64,000 nucleotides of DNA from Sipunculus nudus (GCA_026874595.1 CM049311.1:12181676-12245675); one strand, 5' to 3'; counted from the stretch's first letter, positions 47,177 to 59,849 are shown. Made by a program: numbers and translations. Notes: generated by a model not told the origin, from the sequence alone.

Positions 47177-47836
47177 CTACAGTCCTTGTGATATTTTATT
47201 TCAGTATTAGTTCCTACATTGGACTTCAATCGAATAAAGAAAAGAAAACCTGAAGAGAAAGAAATCTCTCAGAAGCAATGCCGTTGGATGAGTTTAATTC
47301 CCAACTATTAAATTCAATGGTTTTTAATGAGAAGGTACAAAGTCTTTCACGGTGTGTGGTTGCAGAGGCGACATCTAGGTATTGCTTGTGAAATTAACTG
47401 TGTGCAGTGCTTGTGAATAATAATAGTGGACACCGGTAGATGTCGCTCCAGTACGATGGTCAAAAATATGACGAGCAGCCAAGTCCAACCAGCTCTCGTA
47501 TGTTATACCTGCACTGTGCTCATGTAGCTTTTGAAACCTGGTAAAACAGTATGACAATGTTTACCACCCTGTGTGGTCATCATCTATGAACAACACTACG
47601 GGATGGTTATTTTGATTATTATTATTCTGCCACTTTTTCCCCACTATCATTCATATTTACCTAGGATTTACGCTGTCCAATTAATTAGATCCTGTTTCAA
47701 TAACCTTTACCTATTTTTAAGGGCACACGGGTCAAAAAGTGCGATTTTTGAAAACATTTTCAGTGACAGTTTTCTCCTTAACCATAAGGGGTACGGACAA
47801 ATGGATGTAAAAAACACTTATGATATCTGGTTACCA
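44611..47836. other. Non-coding; (GA)n at 47120-47174 and a B-box-like scrap at 46375
   Basis: GGGTTCGATCCCCG near 46377 is pol III B-box-like without a matching A box. The rest has no recognised gene. Confidence 0.4.
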
Positions 47837-49945
47837 CAGCGGCGTACCTAGCCTGATCGATTGCCGCCCGGGGCGGTTTTAGAAATGTCCGCCCCTCTAA
47901 CAATACATTACACAATTTATAACATTGAAACGTATCATGTCAAATGTCCTTGTTATAGGCTTGTGTTTGAAAACAATGCAGTTGTATGGATGAATTCACT
48001 GGCAGGGAATTCTTCCACCACATATTAAGAGTAGACATCTCTATGCAGATGTAAATCAAAAGATCGCTCGAAGTTCAAACAAGTATATTTCATTATGAAG
48101 TGAACAGAAAGGGATACAACGTAAATATTGAAACTAAAAAAAGATAACACTGCAGGATACACATATAATGTTGAAAATAGATCTTTCACCATTCATGTAA
48201 ACACGATTCATGATTACATTATACTCAACATGGAAAAACCTTATTTTGTGAGTGTTATTCCATTCTCAACGCATACAAATACCTTGTACATCAATAATTC
48301 CATCTCTTGTTATCGCATGTGATATTAGGAACACCTAATAAAGCTATTGAGATGTGCATGGTATTACTGCATGCAAGGCACTTTATAATCTTTACATAAA
48401 ACGCGTAATTTCATGGGTTAAGCCGATATATGTAGGCAGGGCATGTTTAACATTTTCGCATAAAAAGACCAATGTTTGGATAAAGTGAGTATGTTTAATT
48501 ATAAAATCCACAAAGTTAAAATCATACTTTAATTCAGGGCTACATCAAATTCATTTTAGAATTATAGTAATTATGCACTTTGTGAGGTTTTGTTTATGAA
48601 CGTATGACTATTTTTTATTCAATAAAGTATTTAAATAAATTTCAAGTTATGATATCATTTAAATATATATAATAGTTTAACTTTTTTTATTCACGTTACA
48701 TAAAAGATCATGCAAGTCGTATTGGTTGTAATCAAAAGACAAGCATTTAGATAGTACTTATTATATACACGATTTTGTTAACGTCTGTATTTTAACGAGA
48801 CCGATGTAAGGGTATGAAGAATCATGGGAAATGGGCTTTACAGGTTATTTCAGGCTGTTTAAATACCATTGAATTTCGAAAATTCAGTGTTCAAGATTTG
48901 AAATTCATTATATTTTCCACGGAAATAGCTACAAAATTCGTCAAAATATTTGGTGTACAACAGAGACCCCACCCGCACCACCGGAAGCCATTGGTCTTCT
49001 GGCAGGGTTTTTCCCTAGTGAATACCAGCTGCTGCTAGGGATTTCTGTAAACGACGACCGCTCTAAAATGCAGGCCTTTGCAGGATTGGTCAGTTTATCG
49101 ATGGCTTTCTGACATTGCAGTACCAGAGGTCTAATAAAGAATAACTACAGATATGTATTTCTTCTTACGCATAGCTTGCCTCCATCGAGATCGTCCGCAA
49201 ATAATTTGGTCGGTTCCACTGCGCAGTTTTTAATTACTGAAACTCTTGAAACTAGGACAAAAGGCCAAATTTGTACTCTTTGAGGAACTCCTTATACCAG
49301 TCATTATACTGATTCCCCGAAATGCCGTACCTAAAAAAATGTACAAATCGTTCGCTTAGCATTTGGAAGGTTCCACTGTCCAGTTTATAATCCCTGGAAT
49401 ACTTGAAAATGGGACAAAAAAGGCCAAATTTGTCCTTTTTTTCGGAACACTTTATGCCACTGATAATACTAAATCACACACTATATAAAATACTTGATAT
49501 GGGACAATAAAGCCAAATATGAACTTTTTGATGCAATCTTTAGGCCCTTCATTAAACTAAATCACAGAAATGCCGCCCCAAAAAATGTGCCAATCGTTCT
49601 CTTATCATATTGTAGGTTCGACTGCCAAGTTTACAATCCCTAAAATACTTGAAATGGGACAAAAATGCAAAATATGTAATTTTTTAAGAATTCCTTGTGC
49701 CACTTATAATACTAATTCACCGAAATGCCGCCCCTAAAGTGTGCAAATCGTACGCTATTAATTTGGTAGGTTCCATTTTCCAGTTTATAATCCTTGAATT
49801 TCTAAAATGGGACAAAAAAAGCCAAATTTATCCTTTTTGAGGAACTCCAAATGCCACTCATTATACCAAGTCCCCAAAATGCCGCCCCCAGAAATGTGCC
49901 GACCGGGGCGGACCGCCCCTGCCGCCCCCCTTAGGTACGCCAATG
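47837..49945. mobile_element. Non-autonomous hAT-type DNA transposon
   Basis: The left end CAGCGGCGTACCTAG and the right end, read inverted, CATTGGCGTACCTAAG are terminal inverted repeats. Both are followed by related GC-rich subterminal sequence (GCCGCCCGGGGCGG; GGGCGGTCCGCCCCGG). They are flanked by GGTTACCA (47829-47836) and GGTTACTA (49946-49953), an 8-bp duplication with one mismatch. CAG-type ends and 8-bp duplications are the hAT signature. The 2.1-kb interior has no transposase; the longest frames are under 75 codons. It must be moved by a transposase made elsewhere. Confidence 0.85.
49200..49885. repeat. Subterminal tandem repeats inside the hAT-type element
   Basis: Units of about 150-160 bp contain TTGG(T/A)AGGTTCCACTGTCC, ATACTTGAAATGGGACAAAA, GCCAAATTTGTCCTTTTT and GAAATGCCGCCCC. 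Starts are near 49205, 49363, 49610 and 49763, with a deleted unit between the second and third. Confidence 0.75.
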
Positions 49946-49953
49946 GGTTACTA

Positions 49954-51034
49954 ACATTTATGGGAGTACCGCTCTGAATTCACTCATGTGTAACAATATG
50001 TCATGGGTGACTCAGCACTTTTTAGTTAGACTACCATTTCGGATAAAAAAAATAATGACCGCCATTTACAACGTAGGGGCACAGTGGCGAATTTGGTAGC
50101 AATATCAGTAATAGTTTTTTTTTTAAAGCAAATTACGAAAATGTGACGTCAGCATTTTCAGCTCATCAAGAAAAACTCCAAAATGAACGAAAAAAAAATC
50201 TTTTTTTTTTTGCTACACAACTTTAGTTCTTCACAAAGTGTTAGAGGGCGAGAATTGGGAGTAGGCGGTCGGGTGTATGTGTATGTGTGTGTGTGTGTGT
50301 GGGATCTCGGGGGATAGTGACAGTCCCGTGACAGTTACAAGAAGTCTAGTTATTATTATTATTTTTCTGTTGTTGTTGTTAGTGGTGGTGGTAGTGTCTG
50401 TATGTATGTTGTTTCTTATTCATATTAGCGGATATATAATGCTATCTTATTTTACTGTTGTAGGTACAATCATCCATCTTTTTTTCCTAGTCTCCCTGAA
50501 TTTTAAGGCCTCTCTTCCTATACACATCTTCTTTTCACACGCCTGTCATGATTATGTTAATAAAGTTCATATTTTCCTGCGGGATGTATGTTGTGTTAGA
50601 GCAAGCTGTTATTTTGAAAGGAAAAACGATTAGTCTAGAAAGCATGTTGATTCAGTTTAAATGTCTCTTTGTGAGCTGTCAGCGTGAGTCAGCTCTACAT
50701 AGGGTGAATATAAAAATGTCGGTTCGACTTACCAGTATCATACCATTAGATAAAAAATATTGCCTCGATTATGTGAAGTGTCTTTCTTTAAGACAGCGTG
50801 TCTGCATACAAAATAGGATTGATGAGTTTAATTGTAAAGTAAAGTTAGCATGACAGATAAAATAGTGAACCTTTATTAGTTTCTCTGCGAATAAGAGATA
50901 TACGCTGCTGATATATGTTTGGCGTTTAAAACGAACATTGAAACATGTCATTTAAAAATATGGATCTAAATCAGAGTAACACTCACCAAATCAATGATTA
51001 CCAGAACCAGCCTTTCTTTTCTTGGTATCTCTTC
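49954..51034. other. Non-coding; (GT)n at about 50277-50300
   Basis: A plus-strand frame of 101 codons (50548-50853) has no recognisable motif and is listed only for completeness. Confidence 0.35.
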
Positions 51035-51693
51035 TCAGATGAGGCTTTTATTCTGCACCATTTCTCTCCGATTTCGGCAAGCTTGCTGGTCAGTCGCGGA
51101 TGTCTGTTTGTCTGTCTGTTTGTTTATCTGTCTGTTCCCCCAACAGGTCCCAATTTTGCAGCAATCGCTTTCAAACTTACACAGTTGATGGAAAATTAAA
51201 AATGAGAGGAGCCTATTGTTTTTTGTCAATATAGGTCAAAGGTCAAGATCAAGGTCATCAAAAGTATACAAAACGTTTTTTTTTCTTCATATATGTGTTA
51301 CTATTGGTCGTATCTACTTCAACAGTAGCTCATTTTAATCGTCATTCCAAGGCCTGTCTATTGGTGTGTACATGACCAATTTGCGGTAACCAAGGTAATA
51401 CATTTTCGGGGAAAATTGCTGATATTTGAAAATAAGTGGTCTTATTTTTCTAACTTTGTCAGTTTTAAAGCTACGGAGGTCTAGTTTTTTCATTAGGTAG
51501 CAGTCAATTAGTACTGAAAGGTTATTTTACAAGTCTCGTAATATCTCGTATAATATCTCGTCAAACGAGATATCTCACGATTTCATTCATCATGCCCTGG
51601 AGGCCACAGTGTAGCAGGAATCTTTTCGAAACTAACATATCTTAAGTCCTAAACAAGTATCTCGAAATCGTTTTTTTTAATTGTTTAATACGG

Positions 51694-51709
51694 CCGCTAG
51701 GGGGCGCTG
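51694..51709 (+). promoter_or_regulatory. CTCF-like core in repeat locus B, unit 1
   Basis: CCGCTAGGGGGCGCTG fits the deeply conserved CTCF core without mismatch at the main positions. Occupancy is unknown. Confidence 0.45.
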
Positions 51710-52016
51710 GACGCACACCTCGGCATATCATGCTTTGGACATATCTAAAAAAATTATAAGCCTCAATTACATAACTATAGCTTATTTTCTTCCTGTGAGT
51801 CTTCTTCATAATCTGGTTTAGTCATCTTGTTACAACCTCCGTCACTTTGTCAGTGTGTCTTTCTGTAAGTAAGTTGTCCCCAAATTCGCCTGTTTGCTCT
51901 TACGTCTCACATATAGCATTCTACAAGCAACAGTTTTGAAAGAATCCTTTTGAAACTATTACATCTTATGCCTTACAGTAATATTTCGAAACAGAGTTTT
52001 CATTTTCCAGATATGG

Positions 52017-52032
52017 CCACTAGGGGGCGCTG
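52017..52032 (+). promoter_or_regulatory. CTCF-like core in repeat locus B, unit 2
   Basis: CCACTAGGGGGCGCTG is an equally good core in the next unit and the same orientation. The third unit (52347-52361) has lost part of it (CCGCTAGGGGCACTG). Confidence 0.45.
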
Positions 52033-52450
52033 CACACGACCCTCCCCAACATATCATTCTTTGACTATATCTTCATAACTATTAACCTCAATTACAGAAA
52101 CTATGGCATATTTTCTTCCTCTTGGTTTTTCCATAACCTGAGTAAGTCATCTGGTCTCATTCTTGTGTCACCTTGTCAGTATGTCTGTCTGTTTGACTGT
52201 TGTCCTCAAATTCGCCTGCTTGCTGGTTCTTGCGTCTCACATATAGCATTCTACAGGCCACAGTTTTGAAAGAATCCTTTAGGAACTAGTACATTTTATG
52301 TTTTACACTAGTATCTCGAAACGTATTTTTCATTTTCTGGATATGACCGCTAGGGGCACTGCACTCGACCCTCACCTACATATAATTTTTAGCCATATCT
52401 CCATAACAATAAACCTCAATTACAGAAAAAATGGCTTAAAAGAGCCTTTA

Positions 52451-53407
52451 CATCTTCCTTTATGGTTCAGAAGTTTTTTTATTGTTAGACCAATTTTAAC
52501 AGTAAAGTTCGCATTTTTTTTTGCAAATTGCTAACGGGATGCATATCCCTGCTAAATGGTATATAACACATCAGTTATTGATTGGTCAATTAAACGAAAC
52601 GGCTTTATGTATTCTCATTGCATCCCTGTCAAAAGAACCTGTCTGTTCAAATTCCACACGTTAATCTCCTCCGCTTTAAACTGACAATAAACTAATTAAT
52701 TTGAGTATGCCTAAAAATTTAAAGACCATTATACTATCAATCTTGTCAGTTTCAGGGCCCCTTGCTTGTTTCTAATCTTTTTTAAATTCATAGATCTGAA
52801 TTATGCAACTGTGATATATCTTTGTCGTATACCGAGCTAAATGACGTCTCGAATAATAGCTAGTTTTCTGTTGACGTCCAAAATCTTCAACGGTGTATTT
52901 CACAAAATCCGATAAATTTCAAATTGTTATACAACCTATACCAAAGCAATAAGTACAGGTATACATCAGGCGGTAACAAGACAGGGAGGAATCCAAATCA
53001 GTGCTAGCTCTCGGCGACGTTTTATGGTAGGGGTAGGAGTTACGTAGTCATTGACCGTCATAAGAACAGAGCCTTTACAACTTCCTTTACGGTTCAGAAG
53101 TTTATTTTGTATCCTTTATATTCGACTATAATGTGTACCATGGAGTAAGCTGGGTTTATAATCCGAATTATATTTCTGCCGTAAAGCAACATTTCAGCAA
53201 TTGTGAAGGTGAATATGTGAGGGCTATTTCCGTTTGGTTCTGATGGCTGCATGCAAATTTGAAATTTATTTGAATACAAAACATGGAAATGATAAATTAC
53301 ATTTATTTTCTTTAATTAGAATCAAAGGATAGAGTTCAAGTTCAAGTGGAACATTTTTTAACACATTCAGCTATACTTATTTGGTAAACCAAAACCAGAA
53401 ATTCTAA
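52451..53407. other. Non-coding; 5' flank of the lectin gene
   Basis: No TATA box could be fixed. TTTCTTTAATTAG at about 53308-53320 could be an acceptor of a 5' UTR intron. Confidence 0.35.
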
Positions 53408-54951
53408 ATGGATTTCAGGATAATTGTCATCATGCTGACTGGTATGTATTTAATATTCAACTGATTTTCCCGACATAGGGCTAAGGACAATATTTATCCT
53501 TCTAAATGTTTAAACGGTAGAAGCTTAAACGGTAGAATAATGATGTATTCCCTAAATCTATTATTGAACCATAATATATAAATATTTGTATATGTGTTAT
53601 GGGTATATTATATGTAAGTGTTATATACATAACTGCTTTTGCTGATTTTATAAAATCATAAAGTGGGATACCCTGCTGTTACAGGATTAGAGGAAATGTA
53701 TTCAAACAATCAGCGAGAGCTTTGTGTGAATAGAAGCGACGATTCTGTCCTGCACACGGATAGGACCGTTCCGAACCAGTGTTTGCCGTGCCGTAAGATT
53801 TATACTCGTTCATTTTAACTCCAGGAATGTAATTATACGAAAATACGTAAATGATAAAAAAAAATTAAAAAAGAGCATAAAAACGAGAACGTATTATTTG
53901 TATTATATATATATTTAATTATACTAACATTTTATCCTGTGTTAAATTGTGGTGTAATGAAACATCCTTTGCCCTGTATCAACAAGTTTCTTATATATTT
54001 TTTCACTGTGATATGATGTGCTTTGCATTATTTTAACTAGGATACATCTGCGGTGACAACTTTGGGGACATTTATTTCCCAGATAAGTCATGCTATTTGT
54101 TTTTTCCGAAGAAGATGATTTTTCGTCCAAAAGCGGTCAGGGAATGTGGAAAGTTTAACGCCAGCCTCGTTAGTATTGAGACAAAAGCCGAGTTGGATCA
54201 CTTGAAGTGCCTTATACAGGCAGATGACCGATTATTGACTGTAGGTAAAGTGACAATATTGCAGCGTTAATTAAAACGTCAACGCCTTATAAAAGAATAT
54301 TAATATTCATTTACACCCTCGTGCATTATGAAGGCATGTGATAAATTAGGGTAATAAGTTAACTAAGAGTATGCAGGCGTTAATTATCACAGTGACTTAG
54401 GACAGTGATTTTTTTCTTGGTCGCTTTATATGCTGCCTTCACCTCTGTGGAGGGTGCTCTTCAGTCAAATAGAGGTATCTGAACAATAACATTAGACTGG
54501 ACGATGACAATATGACAATATATAACCTTCCCGGGATTCGCTTCCCTACCACATAATATCGACCCATTATCATTACAGATAACAAATGCTTAAATCGATA
54601 TTTGAAAAAACAAATGCACTAAAAAGTTGTTGAGCTCTATTTCGAACATCCTCGCTGGTTTATCTACATAACAAAGTAACGCACGGATACATTTTTATTT
54701 AAGATTGGAGGGGGCATAGTGGATGGACTGGCTACTGGACCTCAGGCGTGAAAGAAAAGAGAGCATGGACATTTATATGGAATGCCACCAACACGAAACT
54801 CGCATATGACAATTGGGGCAAATCTCAACCTATTAAGATAAATGGGTGTGATTATATATATATGGATACAAAGAAATTCAAATTTCAAAATGTAGTAAAC
54901 TGGGAGCCTGGAATGGCCGTCATATGTGAAAGACAAGCTTCGTGTAGATAA
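53408..54951 (+). CDS. Secreted C-type lectin domain protein, four exons
   Basis: Exons are 53408-53441, 53685-53792, 54041-54244 and 54714-54951, all joined in phase 1 with GT-AG introns. Exon 1 is the start of a short hydrophobic leader (MDFRIIVIMLT). Exon 2 is a 36-residue module with ELCVN and NQCLPC. Exons 3 and 4 encode one CTLD: YICGDNFGDIYF, CYLFF, AVRECGKFNASLVSIE, then W-containing GHSGWTGYWTSG, TFIWNATN, YDNWGKSQP, NGCDYIYM and the end AVICERQASC, then TAA. The EPN/QPD and WND sugar motifs are degenerate, so the ligand is open. There is no membrane segment, so secretion is likely. The donor of exon 3 could be four bases earlier (54240), but phase favours 54244. Confidence 0.8.
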
Positions 54952-55064
54952 CCTTATAAAATTTGTCAGTGGCGTCAATTTTTCTTCCAGGGTGGGGGGA
55001 TGACTTTGTATATTTATACACACACACACACATACCTTTTTCAGCGTCTCTGAGCGACATATTC

Positions 55065-55136
<72 letters not shown>

Positions 55137-55689
55137 TAAACCATATTTCAAATAATTATATTTTAATAGAAAATAAGTTATTTTGTAATTCAAAGCAAGG
55201 TTTAGATGTAACATTTTTAGTAAATGGATCCAAAGTCTTTAATTCTATTTATTAATATAGTTAATTTGCAATATTATAATATTATTCTCTGAAAAGTGGG
55301 GGGATGATTACATTGGCCATCCCCCCCTTGCCAAAAAGTGTATACCCCCACCCCCCCCCCCCCCCCCCATATTGACGCCCCTGGAATTTGTGCCGCTTGT
55401 TAATATTGCTTATGGTGGCATTTATAGACAATTAGTTGGGCCAAAAGTATATAAGAAAAACCATATTCTCATATCTCAAAGGGAGGAATTCTGCATTTAT
55501 TTATATATATCTGATAAAATGTGTCCTGAAATCATGAATATACCATCACTTTAAATAATTCTGTATTCATTCTGTTTCAATATACACCTTATAACTGCAT
55601 ATGTCCATTTTATGAATCAGGGGTTCTTCCTGTGAAAACAATGAAGCAATGAGTATGTATAGTGCTTTCATAAATTTGCCTTTGTTATT
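54952..55689. other. Non-coding; (CT)n(AT)n at 55077-55134 and C run at about 55350-55369
   Basis: No clear polyadenylation signal close behind the lectin stop was identified. Confidence 0.45.
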
Positions 55690-56037
55690 TGAGGTTTGCG
55701 TGCAGATGACCAGGTGAAAGGATATATAATTAGGCCAGGGAAAGTGACATTTTACATGTTGCACTTTTTGTTCATGACAAGCCATTTTGAGACGTATGGA
55801 AAATACTGCAATGAAGCCATTTCTAAGTAATAATACCAAAACATAGAAATTATTATGGGTAATCCAGAACAAATCCATAATTCTACGGGAAACGTGATGT
55901 ATATTCAATTGATGGACCATTTTGTAGAATTTAAGTGGTGGATTACCTGAATGAACACTGCTATGAATATCTGTTATATTCCAAATGTAATTTCTTTTGT
56001 AAAAAAAAAAAATAATCAAAGGACAACATGTTTCCAA
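55690..56037. other. Possible NACHT-like scrap on plus strand
   Basis: GLRADDQVKGYI, encoded near 55694-55730 on the plus strand, resembles the GLTDEGVKGYI that follows sensor-1 in the NACHT exon (6526-6558). There is a stop directly before it and no further agreement after it. A 156-codon minus-strand frame (55567-56037) overlaps it and has no recognisable domain. Confidence 0.2.
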
Positions 56038-57860
56038 GAGAACATAAAGTCCGTCGAAAATTTGGAATTTATATACGGATGATTTCTCTAAAGTAAGTAC
56101 AAAAAAATACCCCGTTGGTTTCGTGAAGGGTAGTTCACGTTCTGGTGTGGTTTACTTAAAATAATCTAAATGTGAGTGAACTCGCATAAGACATTCCCAT
56201 ACAAACACAATTTCACAGTCTTACAAAATATGATTTATTTTGATTATGGGATTTCCTAGTACAGCATACAGGTATGATCACACCTGGATACGGGGTATTT
56301 CGTGCATGGCACGGCTCCAGACACTCGGTAACGTCCGTAACGAACAGCCCAAGCCTAAGCTGAAATGTGTTTTATCGTTTAAGGCACGGTACGGGTATTG
56401 TTAGTCGACGTAGGGATATACTAAGATTATCATCTTTGCTTGCTTACACTAAGAAAATTACAAAGTACAGCATCGTGATTTAAGATAAGATAAAATAAGA
56501 TAAGATATATTAATAAGCCCATATAAATACAGGACATATACACAATCCTAAACATATAATTATAGCTAGATTTTAAGTACTTGCAATATAACCTTAAAAT
56601 TTCTAATGCTCAATGTATTAGATATATTTGACTCACATATGTCATAATGCCACATATACCTATACAATATTTGGGATTATACAGCAAATAATTCTAGAAA
56701 TGTATGTTATACGTGATATTCTATACCAGAAATTCTTATCATTTACACAACTTTCCTTGTGTTGTCTTGAGGTCAATGCACTTGTCTTTGAAGTCGCCTA
56801 GCCGTGGCTTAACAAGGGCAAGGTAGTCACCTTATCAAGAGATTGTGCACGATGACCTTGTGCACTCCGTTAGACTCGCGCCTAACAAACCTATGATTGT
56901 TCCTAAAAAAAAATCAGATTGACTGAAATAGTGAATTAAGGAAAGTTTATTAAACTGTTTAAAGAAAGCACAAGGATACAGCTATGGATTTTCATAATGA
57001 AATGATTCTTTAAAATTGCAATATTGGCAATATTGCTGCAGTGCATGCGTCTGCTGCAGCACGGTTGACATGGGACACAAGAACTAATGGATAGCTCTTT
57101 TGAACCTTTATTGAGAGCAAATTACTAAAATGGCAAGAGCAAGTATTCCAACTAATACCAATTTGGATTCTGATTGATATGTAACCTTATCTCCGTCACA
57201 GACGTCGATCATCGCTTCCATACATGATAACGCTTTCCATGCAAAAAAAAGGGTATCGGCACCTCTCACTTAAGGTATCAAGACATAGCAGGAATAATTA
57301 AACTGAAATATTTGACGCGGTAAATATTTAACCGGTTTTACGGAGTATAACTCTCGAAGTTAGTTAATTCTGCTCCATACAGAAATACCTTTCAAAGGGT
57401 TTCTATTCAATTAACCCGAAGACAAAGTCCACAGAACCTTCTAAATAATTTCAGAAGATTGACAATGACCATCATTTTTAATGCTTAGAAGAATAATTAA
57501 ATTTGAGCAACAGATATACATTTAATGTATGATGGAAATTACATTTGATTCCTTAAGAATAACAGGAAGAACTTATACAATTTGTTTTATTGACATGACA
57601 ATAACAAATTAGCCCTTACTTCTGAGGGGAAAAGCTACAACATAAAGAAATAAAGTGTCCTGAAAATGCTTTTTCTTAAACAGGGGCGATGAAATGATCA
57701 TCAAGTGTAATTTAATTATACTAGGAAAATGAGAGGTTGTTTGTCTATTTTGATGAAAGTTTCATTTTTCTTTGCCAAATTAACCAAAGTCATCAATATA
57801 ATTTCATAAACAAATAAAAATCAGACATTATCCATAAAAATATCACAAAAAAATGTATGA
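56038..57860. other. Non-coding, nothing recognised
   Basis: A short AAGATA-type simple repeat lies near 56482-56510. Confidence 0.4.
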
Positions 57861-57864
57861 ACTC

Positions 57865-58140
57865 GTTATTGGACTGAGGGCTGGAAGGAAAAGGAAATTT
57901 TAACCGGGATACGAAGTGCAACCAATCGTTACCATACTATCAAACTGTCAAGGGTAAATTATACTTATATAATCATATTTTTTATAACGGCAATGGACCC
58001 TTGAATGGATGTACTTTGTGAATGAGGAGCAAGACATATTGATTAAAATTCATGTGACTCTATTTTCTTATTTCATGAAGGTTAGCAGCCACATATGGGG
58101 ATCCGAAGCTAAAGTATGCATTGACCAACGTGTTACACTG
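57865..58140 (+). pseudogene. Decayed CTLD exon
   Basis: RYWTEGWKEKEILTG followed by SATN near 57866-57925 parallels GYWTSGVKEKRAWTF..NATN of exon 4 of the lectin at 54714-54951. About 160 bases later HIWGSEAKVCIDQ parallels NWEPGMAVICERQ. The part between has stops and frame changes. This looks like a duplicated and decayed second half of a lectin gene, in the same orientation. Confidence 0.45.
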
Positions 58141-59849
58141 CGGGAAAGGTCGCACAGAAAGGGTTTGGGTGATTTATGTTACAAAGCAGCTATATGATAT
58201 AACTTTTCTACAAAATCATGAATAGTTTTCGGAGTGATTGGTACAGCTTTGTCTATTTTATTTGCATCAACAAACATTATAATGCAACCTACTTGATATT
58301 TGGTCCCTTTATTACCCGATAAATGTATTGAATGCCGCGGGTTTATCTCGTCTGCATATAAGTCCCTACATTCTAGATGGGGGGGGGGGGGGGGGGGGTG
58401 AAAATGATGGTCATTTTTTATACGATTATTCCAATTTTTTTTTCTTCATATTCATGCTTTATCTCTCCCTCTTCGTTAAATGTAAAGGTATTTATGATAT
58501 ATTAAGTGTATATCCCTATGAACTGACTGCTTAGCAAAACGATATGTCATTATCAAAATATTCCATGGGATATTTTTTTGCCACTAATTAATTACTTCAG
58601 CAAAGAAAACGGCTTGAAATATTCGCATCACGTCTTTCACCATAGAAACTGTCACAAAATTAAGTGTCCATCTAACTCTCAATTTTGGATATATGGACCC
58701 CAATTTTATGTGTCATAATATATTTCTTTGACGTGGCTGTGTATATAGCACATATTATACACAATACTTCTGTCATGTCTCATTGGTCAATGTCGAACGA
58801 AATTTCATTTTCAACAAAAGCTGTCTCAAACTTACAAGAAGGAAGGTGATCATAGGACGATGATTATCATAAGATAAGGAAGGATGACTCCCAAAAATAT
58901 CAGAGGTCTCTAATTGCACAAATACAAAACAACTCAGCTTGATTGCATAACAACGATATAAAATAGAATTTGTGTTGACGCATAAGAAATGCTTTTTATA
59001 TCAGCCGTAATTCAATATAACGTGTTCATGTTGATAAGTATGAATCATAGGTGAGGTACATTCCATTTTGACTCTTGGCTACGCAGTCAGACGAGGGTGG
59101 GGTATATTTAGTAAGCAATATTCAGGAAATCTTATAATTTCTCTCGTGGTCAGATTAACAAGGTGGTCTGTCCATTCTATTTATGACTATAATCTGATCT
59201 TAGAATTAATGGAGTCTTTTAAAACGGAAGAAAGTTCAATGAATTTATAAATGATTTATGTTCGCAGAAATAAGAACTGCAGTTCTAAAGCTGGCTTCGT
59301 TTGGAAGGTCAAAAAGTTGAGAGATTTTTGTTTCTTTGTTGTTGATGCGAAAAGGTATAAATCATTTAAATAAAATAACCTAAGAGGTGAAATTAAATTA
59401 AATACAAAAGAAAGGAATCACTCGCAGTAGGGGAATTCTTGTTAGTTTAAAATCCCCTTTTTGTCATTTAAACAGGTTTATTCGGCACAGGATGAGAATT
59501 ATATGTTGGAATTTAAACCCGGGCTTCTCACGTTTAGCGGTCAGTGTTTAAAACGGCAATGGCCGAGACTTATCTAGATACAGGTGTAATGCTTCTTAGA
59601 TTACTTGTTTGTTATAACAAAAATGTTAATTCGGATTTGTGCTTGTTTAAATGGACTCCTTTGATTACTTATTTCGGTGGAGGATCTATTCTTGGCTTTA
59701 AAAGTTAGAACTCAACGGTTTCTTTTTCTATATGTGATATGTTTATTATTGCTTTCAGTGTGTCTTTTTAACGGATGTAGTATTTCTTTGATATGTGTTT
59801 GATTATGCTGTTGACTGTTATGAGCATAACCGATGATGTGAAAACTGTC
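58141..59849. other. Non-coding; G run at about 58380-58398
   Basis: No gene was recognised. Confidence 0.4.

Larger units (their letters stand above)
51035..52450 (+). repeat. Complex repeat locus B with about 330-bp tandem units
   Basis: Three units are aligned by cores at 51694, 52017 and 52347 (323 and 330 bp apart). Each has CA(C/A)AG.TTTGAAAGAATCCTTT, TATCTCGAAAC, TTTCATTTTC and CAATTACA.AAACTATGGC. A leader with CAAGGTCATCAAAAGTATAC lies left of the units, whereas the equivalent lies right of them in locus A. Confidence 0.8.

Noticed and set aside
47019-47210. Arg-Glu repeat protein
   Set aside because: It is the translation of a (GA)n microsatellite.
50548-50853. 101-codon frame as a small gene
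   Set aside because: No recognisable motif, no clear start context, and no related copy in the window.
55567-56037. 156-codon minus-strand frame
   Set aside because: No domain, no signal of coding composition, and no splice context; probably chance in AT-rich sequence.
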